A stretch of DNA of 64,000 bases from JBAOHV01 sp963714875 (GTDB lineage: Bacteria > Actinomycetota > Acidimicrobiia > Acidimicrobiales > Microtrichaceae), in contig CAVQQI010000010.1 in NCBI GenBank assembly GCA_963714875.1, positions 186,001 to 250,000 on the forward strand, written 5' to 3'. Under the pieces are notes generated by a model. It was not told where the DNA came from. It saw nothing but the letters and a program-made list of their open reading frames with translations, and searched no databases. Positions 42,376-51,711 of the stretch are shown in pieces (positions within the stretch are counted from its first letter, which is position 1; every line of letters starts with the position of its first letter). A program made the translations under genes and the position numbers.

Positions 42376-44256
42376 ATGAACGTCACCTCGTCCGGGCCCG
42401 CCGGGGATCCCAACGCCGCGAAGGGCGTGTCAGGCCCGTCGTTGCGGGTCGTGGCCTGCCAGCTCGACGTGGTCGTCGGTGACCTGGCGGGCAACGTCGA
42501 ACAGATGGTCGAGGCCTACCGCCGGGCCGAGGAGCGAGAGGCCGACCTGGTCGTGTTCCCGGAGCTGGCGGTGTGTGGGTACCCGCCGGAGGACCTGCTG
42601 TTGAAGCCGGGGTTCGTCGAGGACAGCCAGGCGGCGGTCCGCGCCATGGCGCTGCGGTGCCGCGGACATGCGGTTGCGTTGGTCGGCTGGATCGAGGGTC
42701 ACCGGATCGCCGGCGCAGATCCCCACGATGCCGAGGACGGGCCGTGGAACGCAGCGGCGGTGCTGCACGACGGTCGGATCGTCAGCAGCTACCGCAAACG
42801 CGCGTTGCCCAACTACGGCGTGTTCGACGAGAAGCGGTACTTCGACCCGGGCGGCGCGGATCAACCGATCTACCGCATCGCCGGTGTGGATGTTGCGGTG
42901 ACCGTCTGCGAGGACGCATGGGTCGCGGGCGGACCGGTCGCGGATGCGGCCCGGGCGGGCGCCGCGGTGGTGGTGAATCTGAACGCCTCGCCGTTCCACC
43001 GCGGGAAGCACGCCGAACGCACCTCGATGGCTCGCCGCCGCGTCGCCGAGTCGGGGCTGCCGTTCGTCTACGTGAACCTGGTGGGCGGGCAGGACGACCT
43101 GGTGTTCGACGGCGGCTCGATGGTCGTCGTGCCCGATGGATCCGAACCGGTGCTGCTCGCGCAGGCACCGCGGTTCGACACGTGTGAGCTCGCGGTCGAC
43201 GTGCCGGTCGCGGCTCGCCTCGACCCCGGGGACGACGCCGCAGGCGGGTCCGAGCTCGACCGTGACGGCGTCGCCGACGCTGGTGCGGCCGGTGGCGTCG
43301 CTGCCGCCGCGGTGAGCCCGGTCGCCGTCAGCGCGGCGGCGGGGACGCGGTCGCCGATGGTCTCGGCCGAGGACCTCTCCCGTCCGGGCACAGCGCCGGC
43401 TCGACCGACCGCGGAGGGTCCGGAGGAGGTCTGGGCGGCGCTCGTGCTGGGCGTGCGGGACTACGTCACCAAGAACGGCTTCGGTGAGGTGGTGATCGGC
43501 CTGTCCGGCGGGGTCGATTCGTCGATCGTCGCGGCCATCGCGGTCGACGCACTCGGCGCGCAGCGGGTCCACGGCGTGCTCATGCCGTCGCGCTACTCCA
43601 GCGACCACTCCGTGTCCGACGCGATCGAGTTGAGCGAGCAGTTGGGGATCGATCACCGGACCGTCCCCATCGAGTCGGCCCACGGCGCGCTGCTCGACCT
43701 GCTCGCGCCCTCGTTCGGCGATCGTCCGGCGGATCTGACCGAGGAGAACCTCCAGTCCCGCATCCGGGGACTGCTGCTCATGGCGTTGTCCAACAAGTTC
43801 GGTTGGCTCGTGCTCACCACCGGCAACCGCAGCGAGACCGCAGTGGGCTACTCGACCCTGTACGGCGACACCGCTGGAGGTCTGGCGGTGATCAAGGACG
43901 TGCCCAAGCTGTTGGTCTACGAACTGTGCTGGTGGCGCAACGAACGTGCTGGTCGGGCGCTCATCCCCGAGTCGGTGCTCACCAAGGCGCCATCGGCCGA
44001 ACTGCGCCCGGACCAGCGCGATGACCAGAGCCTTCCCGGCTACGACGAGCTCGACCCGCTCATCGCCGCCTACATCGACGAGGACCACACGGTGGCGGAA
44101 CTCGTCCGGGCCGGGCACCATCCCGACACCGTGGAGCGCATCACCACCCTGATCGACCGGGCCGAGTACAAGCGTCGCCAGTCGCCACCGGGTATACGCA
44201 TCTCGGAGAAGGCCTTCGGCCGGGACCGGCGGCTCCCGATCACCAACCGCTACTGA
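42376..44256 (+). CDS. nadE: NAD+ synthase, glutamine-hydrolysing
   Basis: A 626-residue two-domain enzyme. The N-terminal nitrilase-type glutaminase has Glu in VVFPELAVCGYPPEDLL, Lys in YRKRALPNYGVFDEKRYF and Cys in VAVTVCEDAWV. The C-terminal ATP-pyrophosphatase has VIGLSGGVDSSIVAAI and TTGNRSETAVGYSTLYGD. The domains are joined by an unusually long Ala/Val/Ser-rich linker of about 70 residues (DPGDDAAGGSELDRDG through SRPGTAPARPTAEG). The enzyme forms NAD+ from deamido-NAD+ using glutamine, which fits a location beside two glutamine synthetases. Confidence 0.94.
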   Translation: MNVTSSGPAGDPNAAKGVSGPSLRVVACQLDVVVGDLAGNVEQMVEAYRRAEEREADLVVFPELAVCGYPPEDLLLKPGFVEDSQAAVRAMALRCRGHAVALVGWIEGHRIAGADPHDAEDGPWNAAAVLHDGRIVSSYRKRALPNYGVFDEKRYFDPGGADQPIYRIAGVDVAVTVCEDAWVAGGPVADAARAGAAVVVNLNASPFHRGKHAERTSMARRRVAESGLPFVYVNLVGGQDDLVFDGGSMVVVPDGSEPVLLAQAPRFDTCELAVDVPVAARLDPGDDAAGGSELDRDGVADAGAAGGVAAAAVSPVAVSAAAGTRSPMVSAEDLSRPGTAPARPTAEGPEEVWAALVLGVRDYVTKNGFGEVVIGLSGGVDSSIVAAIAVDALGAQRVHGVLMPSRYSSDHSVSDAIELSEQLGIDHRTVPIESAHGALLDLLAPSFGDRPADLTEENLQSRIRGLLLMALSNKFGWLVLTTGNRSETAVGYSTLYGDTAGGLAVIKDVPKLLVYELCWWRNERAGRALIPESVLTKAPSAELRPDQRDDQSLPGYDELDPLIAAYIDEDHTVAELVRAGHHPDTVERITTLIDRAEYKRRQSPPGIRISEKAFGRDRRLPITNRY

Positions 44257-44270
44257 GCTGGCCCGGCCCG

Positions 44271-44741
44271 CTACCGGGTGGCGTTCTCGTGGATCTCGGT
44301 GCCGGCCAGGCGCCGCATCATCTCGCCCAGACCCTCGATGTGGTGGGGCTCGAGCAGGTCGAAGAAGTACTCGCGTTCGCCGCGATCGTGCACGGGGCCG
44401 GCGCGGAGGTACTGGGCCTCGCCGAGCTCGGTCAGTTGCGCCAGCACGCCGCGGCGGTCGTCGTCGCAGCGCTCACGCGCCACCCACCCGCGCCGCACCA
44501 GCGCATCGAAACGCCGGGTCAGCCCACTCGGGGACAGCCGGGCGAGCTCGGCCAGTTCGTTCATGCGGAGGCGGTGGTCATCGGCGTCGGCCAGGTGGGC
44601 CAGCACCTCGTACTCCGCCAAGGTCATGTCGCAGTGCTCGACCAGATCGGCATCCAGACGCGACAACACCCGGCGATTGGCCAGCAGGAAATCCCGCCAC
44701 GTCGCCTGCTCGGCGTCGGTGAATTCTCGATTGCGCCCCAT
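44271..44741 (-). CDS. MarR family transcriptional regulator
   Basis: A 156-residue winged-helix regulator: DLVEHCDMTLAEYEVLAHLADADDHRLRM, NELAELARLSPSGLTRRFDALVRRGWV, then wing ARERCDDDRRGVLAQLTELGEAQY. MarR proteins typically repress efflux or catabolic genes and are released by aromatic acids. The neighbouring gene of unknown function diverges from it; nadE converges. A TAGGGT box lies about 10 nt upstream of ATG 44741. The ligand and targets are unknown. Confidence 0.87.
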   Translation of the reverse strand: MGRNREFTDAEQATWRDFLLANRRVLSRLDADLVEHCDMTLAEYEVLAHLADADDHRLRMNELAELARLSPSGLTRRFDALVRRGWVARERCDDDRRGVLAQLTELGEAQYLRAGPVHDRGEREYFFDLLEPHHIEGLGEMMRRLAGTEIHENATR

Positions 44742-44839
44742 TACCCCGACGACCCTAGTTCCGTGGTGGCCCGCCGACGTGCATGGCCCGCGCTGCGAGC
44801 CCTCGGTGCGGCGCGGCGTGCCGCGTACACTCGTCGCCG

Positions 44840-45436
44840 ATGCACGACTCAGATGCCGCAGCGGATCCGGTCGCACCGTTCGTCGGCCTGCACGATCGGG
44901 CGCGCCAGCTCGGACACTGGGTCTGGCTGGAGCGTTCGGTGTTCCAGATCCTCGGTTCGTGGTCGGTGTCGTCGACCCAGCCGGGTGTTGCAGTCCTGTT
45001 CGGCGAGATGTCGCGCCGCCACGGCTGGCATGCCGAGGTGTTCTACGGACGTCTGCCCGAGCTCTCCTCGGTCGACGCCGAGGCGCTGGTCGTGTCGCCG
45101 GGGCAGGGGACCGAGGCGCTGTTGGCCGCGATCGCGGCCTGCGACGAAGATCCGGGCCCCGGCAACGACGTGCTGCGCCTGGTGGGGGCCTATCGGGTGC
45201 TGCTGCCCCTCCTCGTGGCCGGGTACCGGGCGGCGGCGGCGACGGTGTCCACCGTCGCCGAGCCATCGCTGGGGCGCTGGCTCGAGATCATCGTCGGCGA
45301 CGATGTGGACGAGTGGGTCCGGGGCGAGGATCTGCTGCGTTCGATGTTGCTCGACGCCGACTCGATCGACCGGGCCCTGCACCATCAGCTGCAGCTGGAG
45401 CACGTGGCGCTCCGCTCGGACGGCCTGACGACCTGA
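44840..45436 (+). CDS. Conserved-looking protein of unknown function
   Basis: ATG 44840 is preceded by a TACACT box 8 nt upstream, as in other leaderless genes here. The 198-residue protein is mostly helical, begins MHDSDAAADPVAPFVGLHD, and includes LGHWVWLERSVFQILGSWSV, GVAVLFGEMSRRHGWHAEVFY and a C-terminal helix (HHQLQLEHVALRS). The helical content with scattered Glu and His suggests a four-helix bundle, but no metal-binding pattern is clear. It is divergent from the MarR gene, which may control it. Confidence 0.65.
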   Translation: MHDSDAAADPVAPFVGLHDRARQLGHWVWLERSVFQILGSWSVSSTQPGVAVLFGEMSRRHGWHAEVFYGRLPELSSVDAEALVVSPGQGTEALLAAIAACDEDPGPGNDVLRLVGAYRVLLPLLVAGYRAAAATVSTVAEPSLGRWLEIIVGDDVDEWVRGEDLLRSMLLDADSIDRALHHQLQLEHVALRSDGLTT

Positions 45437-45662
45437 CGACCTGACCCGAGCGCGTCCTCGGCTCGCGTACAGCACCCGGGCCGTGCCGATGGGGCTGGGG
45501 AGCCGGTGTGTGTTCGCGCTCAGGTTCGGTGGCGGGACGTGCCGATGAGGGAGCAGCCGGACGGGCCGTCGTCGCCGACACCACGGCCGTTCCCGGATCG
45601 CCTGCGGGGTGGCTCTTGACGCGCCTCGTACAGTGGAACTCGTCGGGGGAAGTGGGTGCGCC

Positions 45663-46595
45663 ATGGCCAACCATCGGGTCGAACGCAACGAGGAGGACCT
45701 CGTCCGGCTCTATCTGAGCGACATCGGCCGGCATCCGTTGCTGACCAAGGACGACGAGGCCCGGCTCGCCCGCACGATCGAAGCCGGCAACACCGCGGCC
45801 GAGGAGCTCGCCCTGGGCACGGCCTCCGCGGCGCGTCGCCGTCAGTTGCGGGCGCTGGTCCGCTCGGGCGCCGCTGCACAGCGGACCTTCATCCAGTCCA
45901 ACCTGCGCCTGGTCGTCTCCATCGCCAAGAAGTACCAGGCGTCCGGGCTGCCGCTGCTCGACCTGATCCAGGAGGGGAACCTGGGCCTGATGCACGCGGT
46001 CGAGAAGTTCGACTGGCGCAAGGGCTTCAAGTTCTCGACCTATGCCACGTGGTGGATCCGCCAGTCGATCACCCGTGGCATCGCCAACACGGGTCGTTCG
46101 ATCCGTCTGCCCGTGCACGCCGGCGACACGCTCGCCCGCCTGCAGAAGGAACGCAGTCGGCTCGAGCTCGAACTGGGTCGCGCCCCGACCATCGCCGAAC
46201 TGGCAGCAGAGGTGGAGCTGCCCGAGGACAGGGTCGTCGAGGCGTTGCTGGTGGCGGCCGAGCCCGCCTCGCTGTCGGAACCGCTCAGGGACGACGGCGA
46301 CGGCGATCTGGGCGACCTGGTGGAGGATCGCAGCGCGGTGTCGCCCTTCGACGCTGCGGCCCTGGCGCTCCTTCCCGAGGAGGTGGAGCGCCTGCTCGGA
46401 CCGCTCGACCCGCGGGAGCGTGAGATCCTCCTGCTGCGCTTCGGCCTGGACCGTGGCGAGCCGCGCACCCTCGAAGAGGTCGGCGCGCACTTCCACCTGA
46501 CCCGCGAGCGGATCCGACAGATCGAGGCCCGTGCGATCTCCAAGCTGCGTCACCCGTCGTCGAACATCGGCGCCCGGGACCTGCTCGCGGTCTGA
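45663..46595 (+). CDS. RNA polymerase sigma-70 factor (group 1/2, SigA/SigB-like)
   Basis: Regions 1.2 to 4.2 are present without a long N-terminal extension: EEDLVRLYLSDIGRHPLLTKDDEARLA, region 2 FIQSNLRLVVSIAKKYQASG, LLDLIQEGNLGLMHAVEKFDW, FKFSTYATWWIRQSITRGIAN, region 3 and region 4 (LLPEEVERLLGPLDPREREI, LTRERIRQIEARAISKLRHP). At 310 residues it fits a group 2 (HrdB/MysB-like) sigma rather than the primary factor. GGGGGAAG precedes ATG 45663; a TACAGT box at 45629 may be its promoter. Confidence 0.9.
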   Translation: MANHRVERNEEDLVRLYLSDIGRHPLLTKDDEARLARTIEAGNTAAEELALGTASAARRRQLRALVRSGAAAQRTFIQSNLRLVVSIAKKYQASGLPLLDLIQEGNLGLMHAVEKFDWRKGFKFSTYATWWIRQSITRGIANTGRSIRLPVHAGDTLARLQKERSRLELELGRAPTIAELAAEVELPEDRVVEALLVAAEPASLSEPLRDDGDGDLGDLVEDRSAVSPFDAAALALLPEEVERLLGPLDPREREILLLRFGLDRGEPRTLEEVGAHFHLTRERIRQIEARAISKLRHPSSNIGARDLLAV

Positions 46596-46644
46596 GGCTC
46601 CCGGCCCGCCGTCGCGGGCCCAGCTCGGCGCACGAGCGCGCTGC

Positions 46645-47884
46645 TCAGCCGCCGAGCGCTGCCCGCGGATCGATGCGCCCCCAGCCGTAGCCGGTGTCGT
46701 GACCGATCGGACCGGCATCGCGGGCGCTCGAGGTCAGTCGGGACCGCACCTGCGAGGGCGACAACGTCGGCTCGGCGGCCAGCAGCAGGGCTGCGGTCGC
46801 GGCGACGTGTGGTGTCGCCATCGACGTGCCGGACATGTAGGACCACTTGCCGTCCTTCGTCGTCGACAGGATGCCGCTGCCCGGTGCAGCCAGATCCACG
46901 TAGTTGCCGAGGGTGGAGAACCACGACACCGCCCGGGTCTCGTCGTAGGAGCCGACACCCAGAGAGGTGTCGAGAGCTGCCGGGTAGTTGGCAGCCCCAC
47001 CTGGTCCGTCGTTGCCGGCGGCGGCGACCACGACCACACCGCTGGTCTCCGCATAGGCCACCGCAGCGTCGACCGCTGTGGTGTACGAGCCTCCGAGTGA
47101 CAGGTTGATCACCTCGGCACCGTGATCCACCGCCCAGGTGATGCCCCGCGCCACATCCGAGCTGGAGCCGTTCCCGCTCGCATCGAGGACGCGGACGGGA
47201 ATGAGCCGGGCATCCGGAGCGACGCCGGCCACGCCCGCGCCGTTGGTCGCTGCTGCGGCGATGCCGGCGACGTGGGTGCCGTGGCCGTTGGGGTCGACCG
47301 CACCGGCTCCCCGATGCTCGATCCCGTTGGACCCGAGGAAGGCGACGCCGGTGCACAGCTTGGACGAGAGATCCACGTGGGTGCCGGCGACACCGGAGTC
47401 CACCACGGCGATGTCCACCCCGGCACCGCGGCTGGTGGCCCACGCCCCCTCGATCGCCAGGTCGTCGAGCGACCACTGCTCCCACCGGCGGGGTTCGCCG
47501 GTCCCGAGCGTCGTCCCTGCGGTCATCGGGCGGTCGGGCTCGACCGCGACCACGTCCAGGTCGCCGCCGGCGTCCAGCGTCGCGGAGGTGGCCCCGGCCA
47601 GAGCCGGTGTGGTCGGGAGGATCTGGGGTCGGCCGTCGTCATCGACGGCGACGATGCTGCAGCCCGGCTGTTGCCGCGCCGACCGAGCTCGGCGCTGCGG
47701 CAGCGTCGGCACCGGCGGTGCCCGCGTCGATGCCGGCGGTGCCCGTGGCGCCTGTGGCGGCACATCCAGCGAGCACCGGACCCGATCGCACGGGAACGAT
47801 CGGGGGTGGCGGAGCGCAGGCGCCGAGGATCAGCAGCGCAGCGCCCGCAGCACCGCTGAGCCCGATCCGCACCCGTCTGCTCAC
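46645..47884 (-). CDS. Subtilisin-like serine protease, lipoprotein, frameshifted
   Basis: GTG 47884, preceded by GAAGGAG, starts a lipoprotein signal (VSRRVRIGLSGAAGAALLIL then LGAC). After a Gly/Ala-rich spacer the frame shifts (+1) between 47665 and 47690, from ...GAATA to GCSIVAVDDDG. The S8 protease domain follows, with Asp in DIAVVDSGVAGTHVDL, His in PNGHGTHVAGIAAA, the oxyanion Asn in VVAAAGNDGPGG and Ser in MSGTSMATPHVAATAALL. It is exported and anchored at the surface. The N-terminal propeptide-like part is short (about 120 residues). Confidence 0.82.
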
Positions 47885-48139
47885 GTTCGCTCCTTCGTCC
47901 GTCCGACCTCTGCCACACAAGGTCGGCAGTGAAGGTCGTGCCCTTGATCTTGACGGCGTGACCGACCGGGGACCATGGGCCGTCCGGCTCACCTTGCGCA
48001 TGGGGCCCGGCCCACCGGGCCGAGCGACCCGCTGACGCCGCCGTCGGCGATGGCTACGTTCGGCGTTCAGCGCTTCGCCGCGCCGTCCTTCCCCTCAGAC
48101 CGGCGCCCGTCCGGGCGCCATTCGAGAGAGGTCGCGCGG

Positions 48140-48808
48140 ATGCAGACGGTCTTGTCGGTCAAGGGTGGTGTGGGGGTGAGCGTCGTTGCGGCGACGTTGG
48201 CCGCCGGGTGGGTGCGTCGCGACGGTGCCGCACTGCTGGTCGACCTCTGCGGCGATGCGCCGGCAGTGCTGGGCCTGCCCGAGCCGGACGGCCCGGGGGT
48301 GCGTGACTGGCTGGCCGACGAGCACAGCGCCCCCGAGGCGCTGGACCGGCTGGTGGTCGATGCCGGCACGGGGTTGTCCCTGCTCCCTGCCGGGTCCGCA
48401 TCGGTCGCGCCGTGGAGCGACGGGCGCGCCCGGTCCTTCGCCTGCACCCTTGCGGCGCTCGACGGCCATGTCGTGGTGGACGCCGGGCGCCGTGGCGGGC
48501 CCTCGGTGGGCCGGGCGCACGAGGTGCTCCTCGATGAGTTGGCGGCTGCGGGAAGCTCGGTGCTGGTGACCCGCTCGTGCTACCTGGCGCTGCGTCGGGC
48601 GGTGCGCCAGGGCGTGGTGGCCGACGGCGCGGTCCTCGTCCGCGAGCCCGGTCGGTCCCTCGATCGTCACGACGTCACACAGGTCCTCGGGGTGCCGCTG
48701 CTGGCACAGGTCGACCTGGACCCGGCGGTGGCCCGGTCGGTCGATGCTGGCCTGCTGACCCGCACCGCGCACCGTGGGCTCGAGCGTTCGCTGCGACGGC
48801 TGTGGTGA
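48140..48808 (+). CDS. tadZ: TadZ/CpaE-like MinD-family ATPase of the Tad pilus
   Basis: A deviant Walker A is at the start (VLSVKGGVGVSVVAATLAAGW) with a VVDAGRRGGPS Walker-B-like motif later. TadZ proteins place the pilus machinery at the pole. At 222 residues there is no N-terminal receiver domain, as in other actinobacterial versions. GAGAGAGG lies upstream of ATG 48140. The stop overlaps the tadA GTG start (GTGA), the first link of a chain of overlapping tad genes. Confidence 0.82.
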   Translation: MQTVLSVKGGVGVSVVAATLAAGWVRRDGAALLVDLCGDAPAVLGLPEPDGPGVRDWLADEHSAPEALDRLVVDAGTGLSLLPAGSASVAPWSDGRARSFACTLAALDGHVVVDAGRRGGPSVGRAHEVLLDELAAAGSSVLVTRSCYLALRRAVRQGVVADGAVLVREPGRSLDRHDVTQVLGVPLLAQVDLDPAVARSVDAGLLTRTAHRGLERSLRRLW

Positions 48809-49923
48809 TCGGACCCGAGCTCGAACGACTGGTGCGCCACCGCTTCCTCGCGGAGCCGACGGATGGCGACCCTGTCGACCGGCTCCGCGAGCTGTTGCTC
48901 CAGGAGTCACCGCTGCTGGCCGACGTCCGGGCCGAGTCGTGCGCCCGGCGTCTGGCGGGGGAGCTGGTCGGGTTGGGTCCCCTGCAGCAGTTGCTCGACG
49001 ACCCTGACGTCACCGATGTGCTGGCGAACGGCCCGGGACCGGTCTGGGTGGAACGGCGCGGTTGTCTGGAGCGGACCGACGTCGTGGTCGACGCCCGGGC
49101 GATCCTGGGGGCGATCGAGCGGCTGGTCGCACCGCTCGGGCTCCGAGCAGATCGCAGTAGTCCGGTGCTGGACGCCCGGCTGGCCGACGGCACCCGCATC
49201 GCCGCGGTTCTGGAGCCGCTGGCGGTCGACGGCCCGTTGCTCGCCGTGCGACGTCATCGCCGCCGAGCATTGCCGCTGTCCGCGTTCGCCGATGCCGCAG
49301 CGGTGGAGCTGTTGCACGAGCTCGTCGACCGGCGCGACAACCTGGTGGTGTTCGGCCCGACGGGCGCGGGCAAGACCTCGGTGGTCAATGCGCTGGCGGG
49401 TCGCGTTCCGTGCCACGAGCGCATCGTCACCATCGAGGACGTGGCTGAACTGCAGTTGCCGGGCGACCACGTCGTGCGACTCGAAGCGCGGCCGGGCACC
49501 GCGGACGGCGTGGGACGCACCGAGGTGCGCGACCTGGTCCGCGCAGCGTTGCGTCTGCGGCCCGACCGCATCGTCGTCGGCGAGGTCCGCGGCGCTGAGG
49601 CAGCCGACATGGTGTGGGCCCTGTCCACAGGTCATCGCGGCGGCTTCTCCACCTGTCACGCCGGCGGACCCGTCGATGCGCTCGCCCGACTCGAGACGAT
49701 GTGCCTGATGGGCGAGCCGGGGGTGCCCCACGCGGCCATTCGGGCCCAGGTCCGCGCAGCGGTCGACGCGCTGATCGGCGTGGCTCGGGCCGAGCACGGT
49801 GCCCGCCGGATCACCGCGGTACACCGCGTCGATGCCGACGGCGTCGGCCGAGACCTGTTGGGTGATCGTGGAGCTGCGGCGATCCGCACCGACGGGTCCG
49901 GCCGAGCCGGGGCGAAGCCGTGA
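48805..49923 (+). CDS. tadA: TadA/CpaF secretion ATPase
   Basis: A GspE/VirB11-family ATPase that powers pilus assembly and retraction. Motifs: the N-terminal helical domain (VGLGPLQQLLDDPDVTDVLANGP), Walker A LVVFGPTGAGKTSVVNAL, Asp box RIVTIEDVAELQLPG, Walker B RPDRIVVGEVRGAEAADM, His box GHRGGFSTCHAGGP. The 372-residue length is normal. It starts GTG 48805 in the tadZ stop and itself overlaps tadB by 4 nt. Confidence 0.93.
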   Translation: MIGPELERLVRHRFLAEPTDGDPVDRLRELLLQESPLLADVRAESCARRLAGELVGLGPLQQLLDDPDVTDVLANGPGPVWVERRGCLERTDVVVDARAILGAIERLVAPLGLRADRSSPVLDARLADGTRIAAVLEPLAVDGPLLAVRRHRRRALPLSAFADAAAVELLHELVDRRDNLVVFGPTGAGKTSVVNALAGRVPCHERIVTIEDVAELQLPGDHVVRLEARPGTADGVGRTEVRDLVRAALRLRPDRIVVGEVRGAEAADMVWALSTGHRGGFSTCHAGGPVDALARLETMCLMGEPGVPHAAIRAQVRAAVDALIGVARAEHGARRITAVHRVDADGVGRDLLGDRGAAAIRTDGSGRAGAKP

Positions 49924-50543
49924 GCCCGGGCGGACACCGGGCCATGCGCCGGCAGCACCGACTCCTCGACCAGCAGCTGCCGGCGCTCGCCGCAACGCTG
50001 GCCAGGTCGGTGCACTCGGGAGCCAACCTGACGACCGCGCTCGAGGACGCCGCAGCGTCATCACCACAACCATCGGCGCAGGCGATGTCCTCGCTGCGCG
50101 CCGCCATCGGCCGTGGGGTCGCACCGGACCTGGCGCTGCAGGAGTGGGCCGGCACCGAGTGCCATGCCGGGGTCGCGTTGTTGGTCACCGCCGTGCGTCT
50201 GGGCCAGGAGCACGGCGGTGACCTGGGGGTGGCGCTCGATGCGGTGTCGGCCTCGTTGCTCGATCGGGTCGAGGTCGCCGACGAAGCCCGGGCGCTCGCG
50301 AGCCAGGCACGATCGTCCGCCGCAGTGCTGGTGGCGCTGCCACCCTTCGGCGCGCTGTGCTTCTGTCTGCTCGACCCTGCGGTTGCGGCCACCCTGTTCA
50401 CCACCCCGCTCGGGTGGTCCTGCCTCTTGATCGGTGGCGGTCTCGATGTCGCGGGTGCATGGGTGCTCCGTCGCATGGTCGACCGGGCCGTGGTCGATCC
50501 CGGCGCTGAGATCCGGATCGCGGCGGCGGGATCCCCCCGATGA
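49920..50543 (+). CDS. tadB: TadB-like inner-membrane platform protein (short)
   Basis: A type II secretion F-domain protein: RQHRLLDQQLPALAATLARSVHSGANLTTAL, LLVTAVRLGQEHGGDLGVALDAVSASLLDR, followed by hydrophobic segments (SAAVLVALPPFGALCFCLL, WSCLLIGGGLDVAGAWVL). At 207 residues it lacks the two N-terminal membrane helices of full-length TadB (about 300 residues), as seen in other compact actinobacterial tad clusters. It overlaps both neighbours by 4 nt. Confidence 0.85.
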   Translation: MSPGGHRAMRRQHRLLDQQLPALAATLARSVHSGANLTTALEDAAASSPQPSAQAMSSLRAAIGRGVAPDLALQEWAGTECHAGVALLVTAVRLGQEHGGDLGVALDAVSASLLDRVEVADEARALASQARSSAAVLVALPPFGALCFCLLDPAVAATLFTTPLGWSCLLIGGGLDVAGAWVLRRMVDRAVVDPGAEIRIAAAGSPR

Positions 50544-51259
50544 GTGGCTGGCTGCTCGGGCTGGCAGCGGGATGGGCGGTGCTGCGCTGCAGCGGCGTCG
50601 ACCGGCGGTGGCCGTGGCGGATCGCCGAGCTCGACCCACGCGGCCGGCACTCGCCCGCCGAACACCGAGGTGGCACCCGGCATCGCCGCGCGCACCTGCA
50701 GGTCGGTCGCTCCGGTGCGCGGTCGACGTCGGCTCACCGCCGTCGTGGAGCGGGTCGGGCGGCTCGTCGGGTGGCTGCGGATGTGGTGGTGGTGACCGAC
50801 CTGATGCGGGTGGCGGTGAGCGCCGGACACACGCTGCACTCCGCGGTGGGCGTCGTCGCGGCGGCACGCACGGGTCCGGTGTCGGCCGGGCTCGCCAGCG
50901 CGCACGCCGAGTTCGGACGCGGTCGACCGCTGCTGGACGCGCTGGCCTCGATGCCGGACGACCTGGGACCGGCGGTGCGGCCACTGGTGACCGCGCTGGT
51001 GTCGACCACTCGTGCCGGCGCACCGCTCGCGCCGGCGCTGCAACGGTTGGCCGACACCGAGCGCCGCCGTCAACGACGTGAGGCCGAGACCCGCGTCCGA
51101 CGTCTGCCCGTGCTGCTGCTGGCCCCGCTCGTCGGACTCGTCCTGCCGGCGTTCGTCGTGCTCACGATCGTGCCGGTGGCCACCACCACCGCTCGCACCG
51201 GCCTCGTGCCGGTACTCGGCCATTCGGCCCTCCCTCTCCCACACCACTGGAGCCCCTGA
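50540..51259 (+). CDS. tadC: TadC-like inner-membrane platform protein
   Basis: The paralogous F-domain protein. An N-terminal hydrophobic stretch (GWLLGLAAGWAVL) is followed by a basic loop, the F-domain (VTDLMRVAVSAGHTLHSAVGVVAAA, LVSTTRAGAPLAPALQRLAD) and C-terminal helices (LPVLLLAPLVGLVLPAFVVLTIV). It has 239 residues. The ATG overlaps the tadB stop. TadB and TadC form the base through which TadA acts. Confidence 0.85.
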   Translation: MSGWLLGLAAGWAVLRCSGVDRRWPWRIAELDPRGRHSPAEHRGGTRHRRAHLQVGRSGARSTSAHRRRGAGRAARRVAADVVVVTDLMRVAVSAGHTLHSAVGVVAAARTGPVSAGLASAHAEFGRGRPLLDALASMPDDLGPAVRPLVTALVSTTRAGAPLAPALQRLADTERRRQRREAETRVRRLPVLLLAPLVGLVLPAFVVLTIVPVATTTARTGLVPVLGHSALPLPHHWSP

Positions 51260-51711
51260 TGAATGCTGTGATCCCACGTCAACTGTCCGCCACCCGCACC
51301 CCCGGCACCCCCGGCACGTCCGGGACCTCCGGCATGGAGGGTCATCGCGATCGGACCGGCCGCACGAGCGTCGCCCGGCTGGTCACCTGGAGGTCGATCC
51401 GGGTGGGGCCGTCGATGCCCTCGCCGACCCCGATCGGCCGTCGCCTGGACGCGGTCCGGACCAGCGCGGCGACGGGCCTGTGCTCGGCGCTTGTTGCGAT
51501 GGTCTCGTGGCTGGCGGCGAGTCCGTCCCCGCGGCCGCAACCCGGTGCGCGCAGCACCGGGCAGGCCGGCCAGAGCACCGTCGAGTACGCGCTGATCCTG
51601 CTCGGGGCTGCGGCCGTCGCCCTGGTCGTCGTCGCCTGGGTCACCAGGACCGATCTGATCGGCCGGCTGTTCGACACCGTCGTCGGTCGGATCCTCCAGC
51701 AGGCGTCGTGA
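51259..51711 (+). CDS. Flp pilin-like protein (DUF4244-type) with long N-terminal extension
   Basis: The C-terminal 55 residues contain the pilin core: GQSTVEYALILLGAAAVALV, with the Glu five residues after the Gly that is typical of Flp and DUF4244 pilins, then VVVAWVTRTDLIGRLFDTVVG. The preceding 95 residues are unusual: Thr/Gly/Pro-rich repeats (GTPGTSGTSG) and a basic stretch. The start could be internal (for example MPSPTPIGR). The ATG lies on the tadC stop. The cleavage enzyme is not in the window. Confidence 0.8.
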   Translation: MNAVIPRQLSATRTPGTPGTSGTSGMEGHRDRTGRTSVARLVTWRSIRVGPSMPSPTPIGRRLDAVRTSAATGLCSALVAMVSWLAASPSPRPQPGARSTGQAGQSTVEYALILLGAAAVALVVVAWVTRTDLIGRLFDTVVGRILQQAS

